Below the pieces are notes generated by a model. That model ran no database searches, was not told the origin of the DNA, and worked only from the letters and a program-made list of their open reading frames with translations. A stretch of DNA of 16,758 bases from assembly GCA_028698395.1 (NCBI GenBank), contig JAQVDG010000011.1:1-16758 (forward strand). The letters run 5' to 3'. The position numbers and the translations under genes are program-made. Below, piece after piece: positions 1-10,661 of this stretch (positions are counted from its first letter, which is position 1; the number at the start of each line of letters is the position of its first letter). The stretch is from Weeksellaceae bacterium. Lineage in GTDB: Bacteria > Bacteroidota > Bacteroidia > Flavobacteriales > Weeksellaceae.

Positions 1-2
1 AT

Positions 3-59
3 CCAATAAAAGAAGTGGAACAAAGTTTGGATGACATCGTTGGATCTGTAAAACGATAA
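3..59 (+). CDS. C-terminal end of an upstream gene, possibly TatA-like
   Basis: An open frame enters from the left edge and ends at TAA 57-59. It encodes only about 18 residues, PIKEVEQSLDDIVGSVKR, a charged and probably helical tail. The stop lies 4 bases before the GTG start of the PAP2 phosphatase, so the two genes are probably co-transcribed. In flavobacterial genomes as I recall them, a TatA/TatE translocase subunit with a charged tail often precedes this phosphatase, which is the only reason for the suggested identity. The fragment is too short for assignment from sequence, and the frame itself could be chance. Confidence 0.35.
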   Translation, partial: PIKEVEQSLDDIVGSVKR

Positions 60-63
60 AATA

Positions 64-642
64 GTGGAAGAAATCATTCAGCTTGATAAAGAATTATTTT
101 TATATCTCAATACATTGGGAACGACAACCTGGGACGGATTTTGGCATTTTATATCCGGAAAATACAATTGGGTTCCTTTTTATATTTTATTAGCTTTTTT
201 AATTTACAGAAAATTAGGTCTAAACCGAACTTTATTGATATTAGTACTCACTTTTATCATGATTGTTCTGACCGATCAAGTCACCAATGTTTTTAAAAAT
301 TACTTTTTGCGACCTCGCCCCTGCTTTACCGAAGATTTAGATGGACTTATGCGAAAAGTTGACTGCATAGGAAGAGGACGACATGGCTTTACTTCTGCAC
401 ATGCTTCCAATCACTTTGGTTTAGCTTTATTCATTGGATTAATTTTAAGAAAACAATATAAATATTTATTTACTTTCTTAATTTTATGGGCAGCATTTAT
501 TTCCTATAGTAGAATTTATTTAGGAGTTCATTTCCCGTTAGATGTTATTTGCGGAATATTATTAGGAATAAGTGTAGCCGCTGTGAATTATAAAATATAT
601 AAATGGGCTTGTGCTCGATATTCGGTATTTCAACTCAAATAA
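64..642 (+). CDS. PAP2 family membrane phosphatase
   Basis: This 192-residue integral membrane protein belongs to the PAP2 / type 2 phosphatidic acid phosphatase superfamily. All three catalytic motifs are visible: K-x6-RP at residues 78-86, TSAH at 110-113 (the PSGH motif with conservative changes) and SR-x5-H-x3-D at 149-160, with His156 and Asp160. Hydrophobic stretches near 36-47, 56-70, 118-128, 135-147 and 162-175 fit the multi-helix membrane fold with an active site facing outward. The start is GTG at 64: there is no nearby ATG, and the N-terminus beginning EEIIQLDKELF has the usual form of flavobacterial homologues. The substrate cannot be read from the sequence; undecaprenyl pyrophosphate or a lipid phosphate are the usual candidates. 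It converges on hisE with a 9-base gap. Confidence 0.88.
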   Translation: MEEIIQLDKELFLYLNTLGTTTWDGFWHFISGKYNWVPFYILLAFLIYRKLGLNRTLLILVLTFIMIVLTDQVTNVFKNYFLRPRPCFTEDLDGLMRKVDCIGRGRHGFTSAHASNHFGLALFIGLILRKQYKYLFTFLILWAAFISYSRIYLGVHFPLDVICGILLGISVAAVNYKIYKWACARYSVFQLK

Positions 643-666
643 ATCTTTCGCTTATTTCTTTTTTTT
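637..666 (+). terminator. Possible weak terminator after the PAP2 gene
   Basis: A 6-bp A/T-only stem (AAATAA 637-642, TTATTT 652-657) with a 9-base loop is followed by C and eight T residues (659-666). The loop-distal half and the T run lie inside the 3' end of the opposing hisE gene. The position is right for a PAP2 terminator, but the stem is weak. Confidence 0.3.
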
Positions 667-978
667 ATGGTGTCTCTTTTTTAATATTTTTAACACATCC
701 CGAAGCTTGAAACCTCGTGCGTGAAGAGCCATTAAATAATAGAAAAACACATCTGCAGCTTCTTCTAAGAAATTCTCATCACTCCCTTGCTCCGATGCAA
801 TCACCATTTCCACTGATTCTTCTCCCATTTTTTTTGCAATTTGAGAAGTACCTTTTTGATAATACCGCTTAATTTTATTTTCCGGAGCATCCGGACGTTT
901 TCCGTTTTCAATCTTTTCCTCCAATTTCTCTAAAAAAGGAAAAGCTTTCTTTGAAGTTGAATTTTTTTGATTCTCCAT
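652..978 (-). CDS. hisE: Phosphoribosyl-ATP pyrophosphatase (stand-alone HisE)
   Basis: HisE hydrolyses phosphoribosyl-ATP to phosphoribosyl-AMP and pyrophosphate, the second step of histidine synthesis. The protein shows the all-alpha PRA-PH/MazG-like fold with the metal-binding acids in place: GEESVE at residues 52-57 (Glu53, Glu54, Glu57) and EEAAD at 72-76 (Glu73, Asp76). I chose ATG at 976-978, giving 108 residues; the frame can be extended to a TTG at 1008, but this adds ten residues with no family resemblance. Many Bacteroidota carry HisE fused to HisI, so a separate HisE away from visible his genes is notable. The last eight residues, KRHHKKKK, are a basic tail encoded by the A/T-rich junction with the PAP2 gene and may carry no function. 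Confidence 0.82.
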   Translation of the reverse strand: MENQKNSTSKKAFPFLEKLEEKIENGKRPDAPENKIKRYYQKGTSQIAKKMGEESVEMVIASEQGSDENFLEEAADVFFYYLMALHARGFKLRDVLKILKKRHHKKKK

Positions 979-1060
979 CCATTCAATACTAAAGAGTAAA
1001 TTTATCAAAAAATTCTAATCATCGAAACAATTATCAGTTAAAAAGTAATTAAATATTCAT

Positions 1061-1068
1061 TAAATTTG
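1061..1068 (+). promoter_or_regulatory. Bacteroidota-type -7 box for enolase
   Basis: TAAATTTG matches the Bacteroidota sigma-A -7 consensus TAnnTTTG exactly. It lies 25 bases before the enolase ATG, so transcription would begin around 1075 and give a short leader. The matching -33 position has TTA (1038-1040) rather than TTG, a partial match. Confidence 0.5.
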
Positions 1069-1081
1069 GTCAAATTTTTAA

Positions 1082-2383
<1,302 letters not shown>

Positions 2384-2449
2384 ATTTGATAAAAATCATT
2401 TTTTTATTTCAATTCATTTATTGTAACTTGCTAACAAGAATTAAGAATT

Positions 2450-3736
2450 ATGTCAGATAAAGCAAACTTTAGTTATAAAGGCTCAAATGTTGAGCTTGAA
2501 GTCGGAATTGGAACCATGGATGAAAAATATGTTGATATTTCAAAATTCCGTACCCAAACCGATGAAATCATCACTTTAGATCCGGGTTATAAAAATACCG
2601 GATCGTGTAAAAGTGAAATTACTTTTTTAGATGGAGAAAGAGGTGTCCTGATGTACAGAGGTTATCCGATCGAACAATTAGCTGAAAAATCCAATTTTGT
2701 TGAAGTAATGTATCTTTTATTAAAAGGAAATTTACCTACTGCAACTGAATTAGAAAAGTTCAGTAATGATATCAAAAACTACGATATGGTCTCGGAAGAT
2801 GTTACCAAAATACTTGCTGCATTTCCAAGTACAGCCCATCCAATGGGGGTTTTATCAACTCTTACAAGTGCATTAACCGCTTTTAATCCAAAAGCAGTTA
2901 ACGCAAAATCGCAAGAAGATATGTACCGGGCAGCCGTTACCTTAATTGGTAAATTTGCTGTTTTGGCTTCTTGGACTTTGCGTAAAGTAAAAGGACTTCC
3001 GTTGAATTATTCCGATGGTCATTTGAACTACGTCGAAAATTTTTATCATTTAATGTTCAAACATCCGAACAGAGATTTGGAATTAGACCCTATTGTAATC
3101 AATGCCTTAGATAAATTATTGATTTTACATGCTGACCACGAACAAAACTGTTCTACTTCGACAGTCCGTTTAGTGGGTTCAGCTCATACAGGGTTGTTTG
3201 CTTCTATTTCATCCGGTGTTTCTGCTCTTTGGGGACCTCTTCATGGAGGAGCTAATCAAGCTGTAGTAGAAATGTTGGATAAAATAAAAGAAGATGGTGG
3301 CGACATCAAGAAATGGATTGATAAAGCAAAAGATCGAAATGATGAATTCCGTTTAATGGGATTCGGACATCGTGTTTATAAAAACTTCGATCCTCGTGCC
3401 AGAATCATCAAAAAAGCAGCAGATCAGGTTTTGGATAAATTAGGAATTAATGATGAATCATTGGAAATTGCTAAAAAATTAGAACAAGTAGCTTTGGAAG
3501 ATGAATACTTCATCGAAAGAAAATTATACCCGAATGTTGATTTTTATTCTGGTTTGATTTACAGAGCTTTTGGTATCCCAACTGAAATGTTTACTGTAAT
3601 GTTTGCTGTTGGACGCTTACCGGGATGGATTGCTCAGTGGATTGAAATGAGAAACAACAATGAACCTATCGGACGACCAAGACAAATTTATGTTGGTGAA
3701 CCAAAACGCGATTATGTTGATATTTCTAATCGATAA
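2450..3736 (+). CDS. gltA: Citrate synthase
   Basis: This enzyme condenses acetyl-CoA with oxaloacetate to form citrate, the entry step of the TCA cycle. The 428-residue length and the extra N-terminal beta-rich region (about residues 1-60) match the type II, hexameric bacterial form. The catalytic triad is intact: His265 in GPLHGGAN, His307 in GFGHRVYKNFDPRA, and Asp364 in PNVDFYSG. The HADHEQNCST segment (227-236) and the RPRQIYVG end are also standard. It follows enolase on the same strand. The 66-base gap holds no clear consensus promoter, though the AT-rich sequence could hide a weak one. Transcription ends at the strong hairpin at 3783-3826. Isocitrate dehydrogenase, two TCA steps later, is encoded elsewhere in this window on the other strand. 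Confidence 0.97.
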   Translation: MSDKANFSYKGSNVELEVGIGTMDEKYVDISKFRTQTDEIITLDPGYKNTGSCKSEITFLDGERGVLMYRGYPIEQLAEKSNFVEVMYLLLKGNLPTATELEKFSNDIKNYDMVSEDVTKILAAFPSTAHPMGVLSTLTSALTAFNPKAVNAKSQEDMYRAAVTLIGKFAVLASWTLRKVKGLPLNYSDGHLNYVENFYHLMFKHPNRDLELDPIVINALDKLLILHADHEQNCSTSTVRLVGSAHTGLFASISSGVSALWGPLHGGANQAVVEMLDKIKEDGGDIKKWIDKAKDRNDEFRLMGFGHRVYKNFDPRARIIKKAADQVLDKLGINDESLEIAKKLEQVALEDEYFIERKLYPNVDFYSGLIYRAFGIPTEMFTVMFAVGRLPGWIAQWIEMRNNNEPIGRPRQIYVGEPKRDYVDISNR

Positions 3737-3765
3737 AAATTTAAACTAAGTGCTTGTTTAAATTT
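3737..3765. repeat. AT-rich inverted repeat directly after the gltA stop
   Basis: AAATTTAAAC (3737-3746) and GTTTAAATTT (3756-3765) form a perfect 10-bp inverted repeat with a 9-base spacer, starting on the base after the stop codon. Only one pair is G-C, so the hairpin would be weak, and no T run follows. It may help protect the mRNA end or be a protein site; its role is unknown. Confidence 0.45.
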
Positions 3766-3782
3766 AAGAAAACAAATTCATA

Positions 3783-3826
3783 AAAAAACCGAAAGAGTCT
3801 ATAATTACAGACTCTTTCGGTTTTTT
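3783..3826. terminator. Strong bidirectional terminator between gltA and the S46 peptidase gene
   Basis: A perfect 18-bp stem (3783-3800 paired with 3809-3826) with an 8-base loop. The outer six pairs are A-T, so a T run follows the GC-containing core (ACCGAAAGAGTCT) whichever strand is read. It lies 46 bases past the gltA stop and 26 bases past the S46 peptidase stop, so it can end transcription from both convergent genes. Confidence 0.9.
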
Positions 3827-3852
3827 ATTTCATTAAATTTCTATTCAGAATT

Positions 3853-6003
3853 TTACTTTACAAGAGTTAATTCATCAATAATATTGGTTGCTCCAGCAAA
3901 TTTATCTACGATAAATAAAACATAACGAATATCTACCGAAATAGTTCTTTGCAATACCGGATCAAAAATTACATCACCCGCCATAGCTTCAATGTTTCCA
4001 TCAAATGCAATTCCAATTATTTCTCCATTTCCGTTTAAAACCGGAGAACCTGAATTTCCACCTGTAATATCTTGGTCGCTCAAGAAATTCACCCACAGTT
4101 CACCATTTTTATCAGCATATTGTCCATAATCTTTTGCATTGTACAAATCGATTAATTTCTGAGGATTTTCAAATTCATCATCGCCGGGAACATGTTTAGC
4201 AATTGTTCCTTTTAAAGTAGTATAATAATTGTATTTAGCATCATTGGTTTTCCCTTCTTTTAAAGGCAAAGGACGAATGGTTCCGTAAGTTAATCGCAAA
4301 GTACTATTTGCGTCCGGATATTCAATTGGGCTTAATTTGGATTCTCTCAAGCCATCAACCAATAAACGGAATGCTGCTTTATAAGAATCATTCAATGCTT
4401 TGTCTTCCGGAGTTTCCTGTCGGTAACGACTCATTAAATCCGTAGATAATTTAAATAGATTATCATTATTTATCAATTCTGCATTTGGATTATCTAAATA
4501 AGCTATTAATTGTGCTTTATCCGTAAAAATACTTTGTTTAAAGATTTGGCTGATATACGATTCAAAAGCACCTTTTTCAGCATCTCCAATTTCTTTTACC
4601 AAAGGTGCTAAACCTCCTTTTGCTGCTTTCGTGTAATACAAATTCAATTGAGCTGCCAAAACTTCTTCTTCCAAAGGCAAATACATTCCTTCAAAAGTAT
4701 TTTCGATATACTCTTCAATTCTTGGTCGCATTTCAGCTCGTTTTGCTTCATTTTCAGACGCATATTGAATCAATGAATTTCCTAAACTGTAAGGAACTAC
4801 GGTGAAAGAAGATGAACGCAACATTCCAAACATATAATTTTGATGAAGTGCTTTGTCATTGGTTTTTGCATAATAGGTATTAATAATTTCCAAAACATTT
4901 GCATATTTTGGTTTTTTAGCTGCCCATTTATTGAATTTTGCTTCAGTTTTTCTTTTACTTTCTACCGTTTTATGTTCAATCAAAGCCTCAATCATTCCTG
5001 CTCTGTTTTTCCAATAATTTGCCAATCCGGCATATTTAGAAGCATAATCCAAACGAACTTTTGGGTCTTTATCCATATATTTTTTCAAAACATCCATTCC
5101 TAATTTTGAACTTTCTACCCAAGCCGGATACGAATACAAAACATTTTGCTCAACACCGGCAGCCGGCATCCAACGATTAGTTCTTCCCGGATAACCTAAA
5201 ATCATCGAAAAATCATTTTCTTCGTATCCTTTTAAGCTAATCGGTAAATGGTATTTAGGTTTCATTGGAATATTATCAACCGAATAATCAGCCGGATTTC
5301 CATTTTTATCGGTATAAACTCTAAAAATAGAGAAATCTCCTGTATGACGCGGCCATTCCCAGTTGTCGGTATCACCACCAAATTTCCCGATGGAATTTGG
5401 TGGAGTTCCTACCAAACGAACATCTTGAAAATCTTGATAAACAAAATAGTAATATTCATTTCCTTCAAAAAAAGAACGAACTGAAACAATGTATTTTCCA
5501 TTTTCACTGTTTTCTTTTTCGATTTTTGAAATTTCCTGATTAATTATTTTTTCTCGTTCATCTTCACTCATTTTATCGTTTACTTTTGATAAAATTCGTT
5601 TAGAAACATCATCCATTCGGACAAAAAAGCGAACTTTTAAATTTTTAGGATTTAATTCTTCCGAATGATTTTTTGCCCAGAAACCATGGGTCAAATAATC
5701 ATTTTCAGGAGTAGAAAGCTCTGCAATAGTACCATAACCACAATGATGATTGGTTAAAACTAAACCGGTAGATGAGATAATTTCAGCTGTACAACCACCA
5801 CCAAACTGGACAATGGCATCTTTTAGACTACTGTTGTTGATACTATAAATTTCTTCAGCAGTCAACTTTAATCCTTTTTTCTGCATATCATCGATGTTTT
5901 TACCGATGAACATCAAGAACCACATTCCTTCGTCGGCTTTTGCTTTTTGAAAAGGAGCCATGAGAAATGTAATGCTTGCAAACAATACGAATAATTTCTT
6001 CAT
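3853..6003 (-). CDS. S46 family dipeptidyl peptidase (DPP7/DPP11 type), secreted
   Basis: Peptidases of family S46 remove dipeptides from the N-terminus of peptides in the periplasm of Bacteroidota. A signal peptide is visible (basic KK, hydrophobic 4-16, likely cleavage after AKA at 21-23), leaving the common mature start DEGMW. The chymotrypsin-like triad is recognisable: His87 in TNHHC (84-88), Asp223 in RHTGD, and Ser653 in TGGNSGSP. The large helical insert between the two catalytic halves (about 290-560) and the 716-residue length are typical. The residue after Phe667-Asp668 is Gly669; as I recall the literature, DPP11 enzymes have Arg in this pocket for Asp/Glu, while Gly marks DPP7-like preference for hydrophobic residues. 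DPP7-like specificity is therefore my inference. The gene has its own -7 box and is separated from upstream icd by a terminator. Confidence 0.93.
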   Translation of the reverse strand: MKKLFVLFASITFLMAPFQKAKADEGMWFLMFIGKNIDDMQKKGLKLTAEEIYSINNSSLKDAIVQFGGGCTAEIISSTGLVLTNHHCGYGTIAELSTPENDYLTHGFWAKNHSEELNPKNLKVRFFVRMDDVSKRILSKVNDKMSEDEREKIINQEISKIEKENSENGKYIVSVRSFFEGNEYYYFVYQDFQDVRLVGTPPNSIGKFGGDTDNWEWPRHTGDFSIFRVYTDKNGNPADYSVDNIPMKPKYHLPISLKGYEENDFSMILGYPGRTNRWMPAAGVEQNVLYSYPAWVESSKLGMDVLKKYMDKDPKVRLDYASKYAGLANYWKNRAGMIEALIEHKTVESKRKTEAKFNKWAAKKPKYANVLEIINTYYAKTNDKALHQNYMFGMLRSSSFTVVPYSLGNSLIQYASENEAKRAEMRPRIEEYIENTFEGMYLPLEEEVLAAQLNLYYTKAAKGGLAPLVKEIGDAEKGAFESYISQIFKQSIFTDKAQLIAYLDNPNAELINNDNLFKLSTDLMSRYRQETPEDKALNDSYKAAFRLLVDGLRESKLSPIEYPDANSTLRLTYGTIRPLPLKEGKTNDAKYNYYTTLKGTIAKHVPGDDEFENPQKLIDLYNAKDYGQYADKNGELWVNFLSDQDITGGNSGSPVLNGNGEIIGIAFDGNIEAMAGDVIFDPVLQRTISVDIRYVLFIVDKFAGATNIIDELTLVK

Positions 6004-6061
6004 TTTTTAATTTTTTAAATTTGGACTTGTCCTTCGTTTATTCATTCAAATTTTGAATTCA

Positions 6062-6069
6062 CAAACTTA
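6062..6069 (-). promoter_or_regulatory. -7 box for the S46 peptidase gene
   Basis: Read on the minus strand this is TAAGTTTG, an exact match to TAnnTTTG, 58 bases before the ATG. I see no TTG at the expected -33 distance. It lies downstream of the icd terminator, which supports independent transcription. Confidence 0.42.
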
Positions 6070-6122
6070 CTATTTATTTTTTTAGAGCTTGTTTAAAAAA
6101 TGAATATTTGATTTTTTTCAAT

Positions 6123-6152
6123 AAAAAAAGGGAAAACCTTTTGGCTTTCCCT
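6123..6152 (-). terminator. Rho-independent terminator after icd
   Basis: In the minus-strand RNA a 10-bp stem (6152-6143 with 6138-6129, one G-U pair) closes a 4-base loop and is followed by a run of U residues (6129-6123). It begins 28 bases past the isocitrate dehydrogenase stop codon. Confidence 0.85.
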
Positions 6153-6180
6153 CTATATAAATTGTTATTTTAAATTATCC

Positions 6181-8415
<2,235 letters not shown>

Positions 8416-8438
8416 TTAATTTTTTTATGAAAGTAGTG

Positions 8439-8446
8439 CAAATATA
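8439..8446 (-). promoter_or_regulatory. -7 box for icd
   Basis: Read on the minus strand this is TATATTTG, an exact match to TAnnTTTG, 42 bases before the icd ATG. No TTG is found at the normal -33 spacing, so the assignment rests on the -7 box and its position in the gap. Confidence 0.42.
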
Positions 8447-8516
8447 TAAAAATAAGCCCAATACATTTTATGATATATGCAAGGGTTTGTTTCTTTTTTA
8501 TCTAAAAAGAGTTCCT

Positions 8517-9545
8517 TTAGGTTTTTGATAATTCTCCTCTCAAATCCGACTCAAATTGTTTTTTAAATTCTTTATTAGTCAAATTTTGCCCCAATAAATG
8601 AATGGTTTTTGTAACGGAAGCTTCTGTTGTTAAATCAAATCCGTTTATGGCATTGATTTCCCGGAAAATCTCACTGGTTTCATATCGTCCGATTTCCACC
8701 ATTCCTCCTGCACATTGTGTATTGATTATAAAAAGTACATTTTCTTTTGCTTTTTGATGCAATAAGTTTTTGAACCACTCATCTGAAAAAATATTTCCTG
8801 AACCAAATGCTTCAATAATCATTACTTTCAGATTTTTTGTAGAAAATACGCTTTCAATAAAAGATTGGGACATTCCCGGAAAAATTTTCAATAAACCCAA
8901 ATCAGTATTTAGTTGAGTGTTGATTGAAAATGGAATGGATTTATCTTCTTTACGTAATGCGTGTGAATGAACGCCTAAGCGAATTCCGGATTCGCCTAAA
9001 TCAGGGTAATCGGGTGAAGAAAAAGCATCAAAATTTTCTGCGCTGATTTTTGTAGTACGATTAGCTCGTAATAATCGGTATTCAAAATAAATACAAACTT
9101 CACGAACTACTGCTCTTCCATTTTCCTGAAGAGAAGCAAAATGAATGGATGTAATCAGGTTTTCTTTGGCATCCGTCCGCAAATCACCAACCGGTAATTG
9201 TGAACCGGTAAAAATTATCGGTTTTTGGAGTCCATTTAACATGAAACTTAAAGCTGAAGCTGAATATGCCATGGTATCCGTTCCGTGTAAAATCACAAAA
9301 CCATCGAATTTATTGTAATTTTCTTCAATCATCCGAGCCAATTCTTTCCAATGCTCCGGATTCATATCAGATGAATCAATTGGCTTTTTAAATCCTGTAA
9401 AGTCAATATCACTGTCGATTAAACTCAATTCAGGTATGTGTTTCAGTAAATTTTCAAAATCAAATGGTTTTAAAGAAGCGGTTTCATAATCTTTTTCCAT
9501 TCCGATAGTTCCACCTGTATAAATCAGTAATATTTTAGTTTTCAT
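8517..9545 (-). CDS. ansA: Type I (cytoplasmic) L-asparaginase
   Basis: This enzyme hydrolyses L-asparagine to aspartate and ammonia. The 342-residue protein has no signal peptide, which fits the cytoplasmic type I enzyme rather than the periplasmic type II. Both catalytic threonines are present: Thr13 in TGGTIG (10-15), and Thr89 in HGTDTMAYSASAL (87-99) followed by Asp90. The Lys of the charge relay is Lys166 in RANRTTK. The TGSQLPVGDLRTDAKENL region (113-130) and the C-terminal allosteric-type domain starting near 215 are also typical. It is the first gene of a same-strand series with icd and the S46 peptidase; only a weak A/T hairpin follows its stop, so some read-through into icd is possible. 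Its promoter should lie in 9546-9797, but I see no exact -7 box for it. Confidence 0.95.
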   Translation of the reverse strand: MKTKILLIYTGGTIGMEKDYETASLKPFDFENLLKHIPELSLIDSDIDFTGFKKPIDSSDMNPEHWKELARMIEENYNKFDGFVILHGTDTMAYSASALSFMLNGLQKPIIFTGSQLPVGDLRTDAKENLITSIHFASLQENGRAVVREVCIYFEYRLLRANRTTKISAENFDAFSSPDYPDLGESGIRLGVHSHALRKEDKSIPFSINTQLNTDLGLLKIFPGMSQSFIESVFSTKNLKVMIIEAFGSGNIFSDEWFKNLLHQKAKENVLFIINTQCAGGMVEIGRYETSEIFREINAINGFDLTTEASVTKTIHLLGQNLTNKEFKKQFESDLRGELSKT

Positions 9546-9797
9546 TCTTTATTTTTAGTTCAGTGCAAGTTATTCAAAATAATTTCAAAATGAAATAAAA
9601 TTAAAACAGTTTCTAAAATTATGGAATAAAAATTGCAATAACTCGTTCCGTTTGTCATTAAGTAGTTTAAAACTTTTTAAAAGATTTGTGAAACAAGCAA
9701 AGAAACGGTCTTTACTTTGCAAAATAGTAAGATTCGTTAAAATAGAATCAGATAAAAAACGTTATTAACATATAAAATCAATTAATTTAAAATTTTT
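9546..9797. other. Divergent intergenic region between ansA and the OmpA-family gene
   Basis: This is the longest gap in the window. It is very AT-rich and must hold the promoters of both divergent genes. A likely ompA promoter is visible at 9686-9719. I see no ORF, tRNA or strong hairpin in the rest. A short inverted pair GATTC/GAATC (9731-9735 and 9745-9749) is probably chance. Confidence 0.6.
9686..9719 (+). promoter_or_regulatory. Probable promoter of the OmpA-family lipoprotein gene
   Basis: TTG at 9686-9688 (-33) is followed after 23 bases by TTACTTTG at 9712-9719, seven of eight positions matching TAnnTTTG. Transcription would begin near 9726 and give a leader of about 70 bases. Confidence 0.45.
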
Positions 9798-10652
9798 ATG
9801 AGATTATCCATTTTTTCAGTAGTTACAGTTATGGCATTGGTTATTACCAGCTGTGTATCTAAAAAAGAATATGACGATTTGCATGGTCGTTTTAATTCTG
9901 TTTATTCCGAAAATCAAAGCACTTTGGCTGACTTAAATGCGTGTCAGGCTGAATTATCGGCAGCTCGTTCCAGAGTGAGCAGCTTAGAAGAGCGAATTGC
10001 TTCTGAACGTAATCATGTTGAAGCTTTACAAAAAGCTTTGGACAATTGTTTGGTTGGAAGTCAACAAGGAGGAGCTAACATTTCAAAATTAGTGGATGAA
10101 ATCAATGCTTCAAACAAATACATTAAACATTTAACCGAAATTAATCGCAAAAATGACTCTTTGAATATGGTTTTAACCAATAATTTAACCCGTTCATTGA
10201 GCAGAGAAGAAATGCGTGATGTAGATGTTCAAGTTTTAAAAGGAGTAGTTTATATTTCTTTGTCTGACAATATGTTGTATAAATCAGGAAGTTATGAAAT
10301 CAGTCCTGCTGCTCATGAAACTTTAGCAAAAATTGCTAAAATCATAAAAGATTATAAGGATTATGATGTTTTAATTGAAGGAAATACAGATGATGTTCCG
10401 ATTAAACGTGAAAACATCCGAAATAACTGGGATTTAAGTGCTTTAAGAGCTTCTTCTGTAGTTCAGGCTTTACAAAATCAGCATGGAGTTGATCCAAAAC
10501 GTTTGACAGCAGGAGGTCGTGGAGAATACAATCCAATCGCAAGTAATGATACAGAAGCCGGACGTAACCGAAACCGCAGAACTCAAATCATCATCACACC
10601 AAAATTAGATGAATTTATGGATTTGATTGGTCAAGCACCGGAAACAAAGTAA
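9798..10652 (+). CDS. OmpA-family peptidoglycan-binding outer-membrane lipoprotein
   Basis: This 284-residue protein should be a lipoprotein tethered in the outer membrane and bound to peptidoglycan. The N-terminus has a hydrophobic stretch and a lipobox ITSC with lipidated Cys19. Residues 20-130 are rich in charged and heptad-like positions and probably form a coiled coil. The OmpA C-terminal domain spans about 143-268 and carries GNTDD (195-199), the conserved N-x2-LS-x2-RA pattern with Arg217, and the GRGEYNPI...RNRNRRTQI end. The residues after Cys19 (VSKKEY) are basic and do not resemble the acidic or Asp-rich surface-export signal known from flavobacteria, so a periplasm-facing position is inferred. 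The gene stands alone with its own promoter and terminator. Confidence 0.92.
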   Translation: MRLSIFSVVTVMALVITSCVSKKEYDDLHGRFNSVYSENQSTLADLNACQAELSAARSRVSSLEERIASERNHVEALQKALDNCLVGSQQGGANISKLVDEINASNKYIKHLTEINRKNDSLNMVLTNNLTRSLSREEMRDVDVQVLKGVVYISLSDNMLYKSGSYEISPAAHETLAKIAKIIKDYKDYDVLIEGNTDDVPIKRENIRNNWDLSALRASSVVQALQNQHGVDPKRLTAGGRGEYNPIASNDTEAGRNRNRRTQIIITPKLDEFMDLIGQAPETK

Positions 10653-10661
10653 ATCGTAGTT

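Noticed and set aside
979..1008. N-terminal extension of hisE to a TTG codon at 1008
   Set aside because: It adds ten residues without resemblance to HisE, and an ATG is available at 978.
2387..2405. Hairpin plus T run after eno as a terminator
   Set aside because: The stem is only 4 bp (TGAT/ATCA); too weak to claim despite seven T residues.
4605..5484. Plus-strand open frames opposite the S46 peptidase gene
   Set aside because: They are antisense shadows of a clearly coding gene, with no recognisable domains or start signals.
6087..6097. 11-base match GCTTGTTTAAA shared with the region after gltA (3752-3762)
   Set aside because: Only two copies of a short AT-rich string; no sign of a repeat family.
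8484..8514. Terminator after ansA
   Set aside because: Only a 6-bp mostly A/T stem (CTTTTT/AAAAAG) is present; not convincing.
9731..9749. GATTC/GAATC inverted pair in the ompA leader region as an operator
   Set aside because: Five base pairs only, expected by chance in AT-rich sequence.
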